From an uncultured Jannaschia sp. (lineage in GTDB: Bacteria > Pseudomonadota > Alphaproteobacteria > Rhodobacterales > Rhodobacteraceae), in contig CANLTZ010000023.1 of assembly GCA_947494145.1 (NCBI GenBank), positions 1-55,418 of the forward strand: a stretch of 55,418 bases of DNA. The letters run 5' to 3'. Under the pieces are notes generated by a model. That model saw only the letters and a program-made list of their open reading frames with translations. It made no database searches and had not been told where the DNA came from. Position 1 is the first letter of the stretch, and every line of letters starts with the position of its first letter. Positions 50,297 to 55,418 of the stretch are shown here, piece after piece. A program made the translations under genes and the position numbers.

Positions 50297-51145
50297 TCAT
50301 GTCGCGCAGACCCCGTCACATTCGTCCAGGAACGAGGTCTGGCGGGGGTCGTCCCGCAAATCGGCTTCGTCGAGCGGCTGGCACGACCGATGCGTGAATT
50401 CCTCGGACCGCATCCCGCGCACCGGGCCCCGCGCCCGCAGGGCGCGGTCAACCAAGATCGCGTCCGCCCAGGACACCGGATCGCTGGCCCGCATCTCGCG
50501 CCACCCGGCATCGCTGCGGAACGGACATCCGATGCAAGCGGATTTGGGCGGCTCGGGATAGCCGTGGCGGGCCAGCCAGGCGAGGCAGTCCGTCCGGGAC
50601 ATGCGCGCCTCGATGAGCGGCCAGCGATGGGTGATCCAGGTTTCGCGGGCGTCCTTCATGCGGACCATCTCGTCCGTGCTGATGCCGATCCATTGCTCCA
50701 CACGGTAGCGGGTGGCGTGACGGCCCGGCGCGACGCCCAGAAGCTCCCGGACCTTGGCGCGGATGGGGGCGATCTTGGCCTCGCGGGTGCATTGCCGTCG
50801 CCCCATGCCGCCCGCATCCAAGAAGTAAGGGACAGAGATGTAGCGTCCTTCGGCCTCCGCCGCGCGGTCGAGGACCTGGGCGCGCAGATCGATGGCCTGC
50901 ACGCGGTGGATCGGGAAGGGCAGGACATTGCCGGAGGCCAGCCAATCGACATGGTCGTAGACGGCCTGCGGTCCCCATCCCGTGTCGGCGAAGATGGCGC
51001 AGTCGGGCATCGGCCCGACCAGCTCGTGGGCGGCCATGAGGGCGAGGGTGGTGCTTTGGACGCCCGCCCCGAGGGAGAGGACGCGCAGGTCGGCCTCCTC
51101 CAGCGGCTCCGAGACGCCCGGCCAAGGGGTGATATGCGGGGTCAT
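50297..51145 (-). CDS. PP-loop ATPase, PAPS-reductase-like, with Cys cluster
   Basis: 282 residues. The N-terminus has the PP-loop LSLGAGVQSTTLALMA, followed by IFADTGWGPQAVYDHVDWL. Later come RRQCTREAKIAPIR, ACIGCPFRSDAGWREM and a final SCQ/CDGVC, consistent with an Fe-S or zinc site. Proteins of this group in phages and plasmids modify nucleic acids or assimilate sulfur; here a role in DNA or tRNA modification is possible but not shown. It overlaps the following gene by four bases. Confidence 0.75.
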   Translation of the reverse strand: MTPHITPWPGVSEPLEEADLRVLSLGAGVQSTTLALMAAHELVGPMPDCAIFADTGWGPQAVYDHVDWLASGNVLPFPIHRVQAIDLRAQVLDRAAEAEGRYISVPYFLDAGGMGRRQCTREAKIAPIRAKVRELLGVAPGRHATRYRVEQWIGISTDEMVRMKDARETWITHRWPLIEARMSRTDCLAWLARHGYPEPPKSACIGCPFRSDAGWREMRASDPVSWADAILVDRALRARGPVRGMRSEEFTHRSCQPLDEADLRDDPRQTSFLDECDGVCAT

Positions 51146-51459
51146 TGGAAGCTCGGGTTCAGGACGGGTAGGCTGGACGCCGCGTCCTTGATCCGCGCGA
51201 ACAAAACCGGGTCCGCCATCATGACCTCTAAGCTCGCCTTGGCCTCGTCGAGCTTCACCGGCGGCCCCAACGGCGCGGTCTGGTCGAGGATCGGCAGCGC
51301 CCGCCCGGATCGTGGATGGTCAGCGAGATAGCCCCGTCCGGAGCGGTGCAACGCGATGTCGATGGCGCGAAAGCCGGTCATTTCGAACCGCAGGACATAG
51401 GCGCGGCGGGGCTCGGGCGCGGCGTCCTGGCGCGCGATGAGATAAGTTTTGAGGCACAT
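51142..51459 (-). CDS. Hypothetical protein coupled to PP-loop ATPase
   Basis: 105 residues (MCLKTYLIARQDAAPEPRR ... SSLPVLNPSFQ), soluble. Its stop overlaps the start of the PP-loop gene (ATGA), so they are made together and may interact. No family recognised. Confidence 0.6.
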   Translation of the reverse strand: MCLKTYLIARQDAAPEPRRAYVLRFEMTGFRAIDIALHRSGRGYLADHPRSGRALPILDQTAPLGPPVKLDEAKASLEVMMADPVLFARIKDAASSLPVLNPSFQ

Positions 51460-51526
51460 GGAAATGGTCCGTGATGCAAAGTTGTGGGGGAGGGGGCCGG
51501 GGCGATCTGCGCCCCGGCGGGTCCGG

Positions 51527-53374
51527 TCAGACCATGCCGTCCGGCGTCCAGGCCGCGATCCGGGCGCATTGGTCTTTGGTCAGGCCGTGGGCGCTCCGCG
51601 TATCTTCGCTGGCAAAGAGGTCGGCCAGTTTCTCGGCCTTCTCCCTCTTTTTCAGCTTCGCGAAGGTGGTGGCTTTCGGGTGATCGGGATTGAGGCCCAA
51701 CAGGTCGCACCAGAGGTCCAGCAGGTAGGCCGTGCTGACCCGCCCGAAGAAATTCTCCGCCGTGGGCGTCCAGGTCTTCCGGACTTCCAGCCCGGTCAGC
51801 TTGTCAATCTGGGCTTGGAGGTCCGTGCCGTCGGTGTCGAGCAACGCGCAGAGATGGCGATGTAGAAGGTCCATGACCTTCCTGTCGCCGCGCTTGCGGA
51901 AGGCGGCGAAGTCCTGGGCCTCGGGCCGTTCCCAAGGATGCGCGGACGGGGCCTCGATCTTGGCCAGTCGCTTATCGCGGGTCAGCCCGTCCTCGACGCT
52001 GGGCACGGTCTCCACCGGCTCGGTCCGCAGACCGAAGACGCGGGTGCGTCCCGACTTGCCAGATAGCGCGTAGGCCAGAAGGTGCAGGGCCAGTTTGGGG
52101 TCGTCCAACAGGGCATCCTGCCGGGCGGCGCGGGTGCTACGGGTCAGGTCGTCGCGCAGCTTGGCGCTGATCGGGTCTTTGGGCCCGTCATCGCCCCCAT
52201 GTCTCGAAGACGCGAGGATGCCCGCGTCCCGCGCGGCCTTCTTGTCCTGCGCGCGGACGATGCCGCCTTGGACGCATAGGTCCCCGTCCCGGTCCACATA
52301 GACCATGGCTCCGGCATGGGCCTTCTGCGCGTCGGTGAAGCTGCCCTCGGCCTGGGCTTCCAAAGTCCGGTGTTCGGTCCAGCCGTCTTCGTCCAATGCC
52401 TCGGTCTCGGCCAGTTCTCCAAGTTCTTCGAACCGGTCGGCTTCTTCGTCCGTAAGGTCACCGGGCGCGGCATAGATGCGCTCCATCTTCGCCTGCTCGA
52501 TTTCCCAATAGCCGATGTTGGTGCCCGTGGCGGGCTCGACCCAAGACCAGCCCTGCTCCGCCTTCACGGTCTCGGCGGCTGCCGCGAGGGCTTTGCCGAA
52601 CAGGTCGTCCAGCAAGTCGGCATCCCCTAGCAAGACCTGATCGGCGAACAGGTCATTGGTGACGGGACCACCGGCCTCGCGGTAAGCATCCAGCCCGACG
52701 AACACGGCCCGCCTGTCGTCATGGCCCACAGCCTGCGGACGCAGGGAGGTCTTGATCCGATGATCGGACGCGCCGGTTCCTCGCACCTGTTCCAGCACCG
52801 TCAGGATGGCTTTTTCGTCCTCCCCAACCGTGAACGCGGCAGCATTCCCAAGGCTGATTTCGCCATCGCGCAGCGCATCGATCACCGGCGCGGGCAACTT
52901 GGATAGGGCGAGGCGGCGATAGACATGGGCTTCCGTCACGCCATAGGCCATGGCGATCTGCGGCACGCTCGCGCCCCGGCCCGACATCGCGCCATAGTCG
53001 CGGATCTCGTCCGCCGGGTGCATGGCTTCCCGATGGGCGTTCTCGGTGCTGGCCCAGGTCCGCGCGATTTCCTCGTCCGGGGCCAGTTGCACCGGGACAG
53101 TCGCAAAGCGCGGATCGTCCTGCAAAAGCGCGAGGGCGCGGAGGCGACGACCGCCCGCGACGATTTCCACACCGGCCTCCGTGCGAAGCCCGGCAAGGTT
53201 CTGGATCAGGCCCAAGGCGCGAATGTTCTCGGCCAGGGCCTCGATGCCACTCTCGCTAACGATTGTCCGCGGATTGAGGTCGGACAGGGTCAGGTCGGCG
53301 AAAGGGATGGTCTCGATGGTCGTGATGGCCTGGGCCGGGTCTTCGGTTGGGGCGGGATTGGTCATGGCGTTCAT
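51527..53374 (-). CDS. Large ParB/Srx-domain protein
   Basis: 615 residues. An N-terminal ParB nuclease-like domain (LTLSDLNPRT, then NIRALGLIQNLAGL, VEIVAGGRRLRALALL, ENAHREAMHPADEI) is followed by the helix-turn-helix (SVPQIAMAYGVTEAHVYRRLALSKL). The large C-terminal 400 residues are helical and not like partition ParB. Such long ParB-like proteins occur in leading regions of conjugative elements, where they are thought to act on incoming DNA. No ParA partner is adjacent, so partition is unlikely to be its main job. Confidence 0.82.
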   Translation of the reverse strand: MNAMTNPAPTEDPAQAITTIETIPFADLTLSDLNPRTIVSESGIEALAENIRALGLIQNLAGLRTEAGVEIVAGGRRLRALALLQDDPRFATVPVQLAPDEEIARTWASTENAHREAMHPADEIRDYGAMSGRGASVPQIAMAYGVTEAHVYRRLALSKLPAPVIDALRDGEISLGNAAAFTVGEDEKAILTVLEQVRGTGASDHRIKTSLRPQAVGHDDRRAVFVGLDAYREAGGPVTNDLFADQVLLGDADLLDDLFGKALAAAAETVKAEQGWSWVEPATGTNIGYWEIEQAKMERIYAAPGDLTDEEADRFEELGELAETEALDEDGWTEHRTLEAQAEGSFTDAQKAHAGAMVYVDRDGDLCVQGGIVRAQDKKAARDAGILASSRHGGDDGPKDPISAKLRDDLTRSTRAARQDALLDDPKLALHLLAYALSGKSGRTRVFGLRTEPVETVPSVEDGLTRDKRLAKIEAPSAHPWERPEAQDFAAFRKRGDRKVMDLLHRHLCALLDTDGTDLQAQIDKLTGLEVRKTWTPTAENFFGRVSTAYLLDLWCDLLGLNPDHPKATTFAKLKKREKAEKLADLFASEDTRSAHGLTKDQCARIAAWTPDGMV

Positions 53375-53447
53375 GATCGGTTTCCTTGTTCGTGGCGTGG
53401 TTTTTGCTTATGGGTGCCCCACCCCCTTGAGGGGTGAGGCGTGGGGA

Positions 53448-53561
53448 TCAGACGATCCCGTGCTGTCTCAGGAAGGCGCGGCCGATCTTGGCGGAGAGTC
53501 CGCCCTTCCTGATGAGCGCCCAGGCCTCACGGCGGCGGGCTGTCATCCATTGCTCTGTCAT
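53448..53561 (-). CDS. 37-residue basic protein with strong ribosome-binding site
   Basis: Encodes MTEQWMTARRREAWALIRKG and then a short basic tail ending RAFLRQHGIV. A near-perfect Shine-Dalgarno sequence (AAAGGAGGTGAACAC) precedes the ATG, which is the best evidence for translation. It lies between the DUF3768 gene and the ParB-like gene, on the same strand. Confidence 0.55.
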   Translation of the reverse strand: MTEQWMTARRREAWALIRKGGLSAKIGRAFLRQHGIV

Positions 53562-53632
53562 GTGTTCACCTCCTTTCCGGCGCGGGCTGCGCCTGTCGGA
53601 TCACCGGCAGGACCGGGTTCGATGGGGGGCCG

Positions 53633-53992
53633 TCAGTAGTCGGACGGGAACATGATGGTGAGGACGCGCCGGGTGCGGGTCGGATCGTCGGGTGCCTCGC
53701 TCCCGTAGTGGTATTCCGTGTCGTAGAGGTCGATTTTCCAGAACAACCGGATGCCGTTCACGTTGAACGCGCCAAAGCCATGTTCCCCGGACGGATCGGA
53801 CCATTCATCAAAGGCGTCGAAGGTCTGCACCGCCGTCATGGCAGCCTGTATGAACTCTGCCCCTTTTGCGGCCACCGCCGCGGTGACCAAGACCTGCCCG
53901 AGTATTTCCTTGCTGTCGGGCTTCCTTCGGAACGCGTCGTTCTGCTCGGCGATCCGTGCGCTGACCGGGTTCTGGTCCGGTATCTTTTCCAT
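53633..53992 (-). CDS. DUF3768 family protein
   Basis: 119 residues with the DUF3768 pattern: RIAEQNDAFRR, then VQTFDAFDEWSDPSGEHGFGAFNVNG and IRLFWKIDLYDTEYHYGSE, ending RVLTIMFPSDY. The function is unknown; such genes are common on alphaproteobacterial plasmids. The start at 53992 is preceded by GAGAGGAAAACCAC. Its long leader holds structured element family 2, copy 2. Confidence 0.85.
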   Translation of the reverse strand: MEKIPDQNPVSARIAEQNDAFRRKPDSKEILGQVLVTAAVAAKGAEFIQAAMTAVQTFDAFDEWSDPSGEHGFGAFNVNGIRLFWKIDLYDTEYHYGSEAPDDPTRTRRVLTIMFPSDY

Positions 53993-54152
53993 GTGGTTTT
54001 CCTCTCGTGGCGAGCGGGTTGCCGGTCTTGTGCCGGTCTTCCGCCGATGGGCGAGGCCACGCCTGATCTGGCTTTTGAATGGCCCCTGCCATTCGAAGGG
54101 CAGAGCAGGTGAGGGCGCAGCCTGGCCTGCGGCCCCGGGGGTCGGGGTCAAC

Positions 54153-54222
54153 CGGGCGGAGGGGAAACTGGTGCGGCCCGCAGGCGCAGCCGAGGACACG
54201 GGTTTTCCCGGAGCCGGCGCCC
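54153..54222 (+). other. Structured element, family 2, copy 2 (DUF3768 leader)
   Basis: The core at 54169-54200 is identical to that upstream of ardC. Here the enclosing arms are GGGGAAAC (54161-54168) and GTTTTCCC (54202-54209), different in sequence from copy 1 but fully paired with one G·T. A further outer stem CGGGCG (54153-54158) / CGCCCG (54217-54222) extends it. It lies about 165 bp upstream of the DUF3768 start, opposite in strand. Confidence 0.6.
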
Positions 54223-54457
54223 GCAGGGCGGCGCTTGCCGGTTGACGACGGCCGCCGGGGCTGGCTGGCGGACCACTCAGCAGAAGGAATGTCCGGGGCC
54301 CGGGGCCCCGGTCTTTAGCCTCTCGATCCCGCCCGCGGCGGGATCACCGCATTCTTTTCATCGGCAAAGCGGGCGCGCGGCACGTGACGAAACGAACAGG
54401 TTGCCCTGCGCGTCACTTGATGAATATCAGTATCTGGATGAATGAACTGAGCCTGAC

Positions 54458-54967
54458 ATGACGTTCCCAACCGACCCGGTCGAGCGCAGCAAGGAGATCC
54501 AGCGGCGTCTTCGTGAACGTGGCTGGACCTTCGCGAAGGTCGCCCGCGAGCTCGACTACAACATCTGCTCTGTCGCGCCTGTGGCCCGTGAGCGAACATC
54601 GCAGACCGTGGAGGCGGCGATCGCGGCGGCGATTGGTGTCGAACCTGACGAAATATGGCCCGAGCGGTATGGACCGGATCGTGTCAGCCGGCATCGCTTC
54701 GGGGCGCGTAAGGTAAGTGACCGGAATTACAGGCAGATTCGTAAGAAATTGAAGGCGGTTGGGCTGACATTTGCAGAGATCGGCCGCCAGGCGAATTGCT
54801 GCGGCGGCCTCGTGACAAAGGTGTGCCAAGGCCATAGTCGCTCGCAGCGCGTGGAGGCCGTCATCGCCAGCAACCTGGGCGTGGAACCACGCGATCTGTG
54901 GCCAGAGCGATATCCAGAGCTTCTGAAAGCTGACTCTACGGCTGAACCAGGTCCAGCCTCAGTGTAG
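54458..54967 (+). CDS. Tandem Ner/Nlp-like DNA-binding protein
   Basis: 169 residues made of two repeats of about 65 residues, each a Ner/SfsB-type helix-turn-helix. Repeat 1 is RSKEIQRRLRERGWTFAKVA through GVEPDEIWPERY; repeat 2 is YRQIRKKLKAVGLTFAEIGR through GVEPRDLWPERY. Phage Mu Ner is a single domain of this kind that acts as a repressor. The duplicated form should bind a two-part operator. It is the only plus-strand gene in this part of the leading region and may repress it. Confidence 0.8.
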   Translation: MTFPTDPVERSKEIQRRLRERGWTFAKVARELDYNICSVAPVARERTSQTVEAAIAAAIGVEPDEIWPERYGPDRVSRHRFGARKVSDRNYRQIRKKLKAVGLTFAEIGRQANCCGGLVTKVCQGHSRSQRVEAVIASNLGVEPRDLWPERYPELLKADSTAEPGPASV

Positions 54968-55013
54968 GTCACTGACGATGGGATGGTGCCGCCCTACGGG
55001 ATCTTCACCCAAA

Positions 55014-55142
55014 GGGCGGAGAGCCGCGGCCGCGGCCGACCATGTCCCGGCCGCCAGGACGCGGCTCGCTTGCGAGACGGGGCAGGGCGGAAGGCCGCGA
55101 GGCCGCCGGAACAGGGAGGTCGAGGGTGCGGGGCTCCGGGAG
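55014..55142. repeat. 129-bp dispersed repeat, copy 2
   Basis: Ungapped match, about 91%, to 31155-31283. It lies between the Ner-like gene and the IS3 remnant. Hairpin-forming segments GTCC...GGAC and CTCGC-TT-GCGAG are kept. Confidence 0.75.
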
Positions 55143-55164
55143 TAGCGCAGCGACGACTAGAGCG

Positions 55165-55238
55165 TGTCCGTCGTCAGGGATTTTGGGACAGATAGCGGCC
55201 TAAACTAAGAGAGGATCTGGCTCATCTGGTTGGATTGA
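55165..55238 (-). mobile_element. Terminal part of the IS3-family remnant
   Basis: Beyond the transposase stop (55239-55241) lies about 75 bp of IS tail ending near TGTCCGTCGTCAGGGATTTT (starting at about 55165), which has the TG start of an IS3-type inverted repeat. The partner repeat is lost with the truncated left half, so the exact end is uncertain. Confidence 0.5.
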
Positions 55239-55418
55239 TTATGCGGCGGTTTTGCGGTGAAGCAAGCGTCGCATTTCGATGGTCTTTTGTTTGATCCTTT
55301 CTCGTTGTTCCAGGATGGTCTGGCCGCGTCCGAAGTAGACATCGGCCGGGGTGAGGTTTTGCAGGCTCTCGTGGTAGCGCCGGTGGTTGTAGTGATCGAC
55401 AAAGGCGTCAATCTGCTG
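55239..55418 (-). pseudogene. IS3-family transposase (OrfB) fragment, part 2 (C-terminus)
   Basis: The minus strand continues the frame of 1-285 across the circular join: LTPADVYFGRGQTILEQRERIK, then TIEMRRLLHRKTAA and stop at 55239-55241. This ending is characteristic of a large IS3 subgroup. 55342-55418 repeats 1-77 exactly and is the second copy of the terminal overlap. Confidence 0.87.

Noticed and set aside
51527-53374. Large ParB-like protein as the plasmid partition ParB
   Set aside because: No ParA next to it, no nearby parS-like palindromes seen, and 400 extra residues unlike partition ParB.
1-55418. tRNA or rRNA genes
   Set aside because: No cloverleaf with the GTTCRANNC arm and no ribosomal RNA segment was noticed on either strand by reading; a covariance search was not possible.

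Overview
The window is almost certainly one complete circular conjugative plasmid from an alphaproteobacterium, most likely of the Rhodobacterales. This rests on the overall gene repertoire, high GC content, a RepC-type replication initiator and a VirB/VirD4 transfer system; no chromosomal marker or ribosomal RNA is present. The first 77 bases (1-77) are repeated exactly at the end (55342-55418). An interrupted IS3-family transposase reads in frame across the join. Removing the overlap gives a circle of about 55,341 bp.

Layout. 1-7.8 kb: an IS3 remnant, a SRAP-family gene, a 4.4-kb Tn3-family transposon (1384-5762, 5-bp target duplication AATAT) that is itself damaged by an IS5/IS903-type element, then four small genes and a TrbM-like exported protein. 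7.9-9.7 kb: repC (no repA/repB beside it) and an upstream region with two tandem candidate antisense RNAs. 9.9-20.5 kb: a virB1-virB11 type IV secretion operon. 20.5-25.7 kb: an exported protein, then virD4, a MOBP/VirD2-like relaxase and mobC on the minus strand. 25.7-26.25 kb: the transfer origin, with a nick site nearly identical to the core of an Agrobacterium T-DNA border and short GT-rich repeats. 26.25-29.4 kb: virC1, virC2 and a VbhA/Fic-type antitoxin-toxin pair. 29.6-32.2 kb and 46.8-54 kb: a series of mostly small minus-strand genes (ArdC anti-restriction protein, nuclease, FitAB-like toxin-antitoxin, PP-loop ATPase, large ParB-like protein, DUF3768). 32.3-46.8 kb: cargo lying inside that series, with AzlCD amino-acid export and its Lrp regulator, HepT/MntA, a resolvase, a copper-handling cluster (CopC, CopD, multicopper oxidase, CsoR, DUF411, cytochrome c, DsbA-like), a MOSC/PNPOx pair and small exported peptides.

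How it fits together. The nick polarity at 25838/25839 predicts that the plus strand is transferred and that coordinates above 25.8 kb enter the recipient first. The minus-strand genes there point back to oriT, which is the arrangement expected of a leading region read from incoming single-stranded DNA. Four plus-strand stem-loop elements in two families lie just upstream of four of these genes. In both families the paired bases change in a compensating way between copies. The most interesting proposal here is therefore a Ti-like transfer origin (border-type nick, GT-rich repeats, VirC1/VirC2) joined to a structured leading region of anti-restriction and small unknown genes. The structures are seen in the sequence; their role is inferred.
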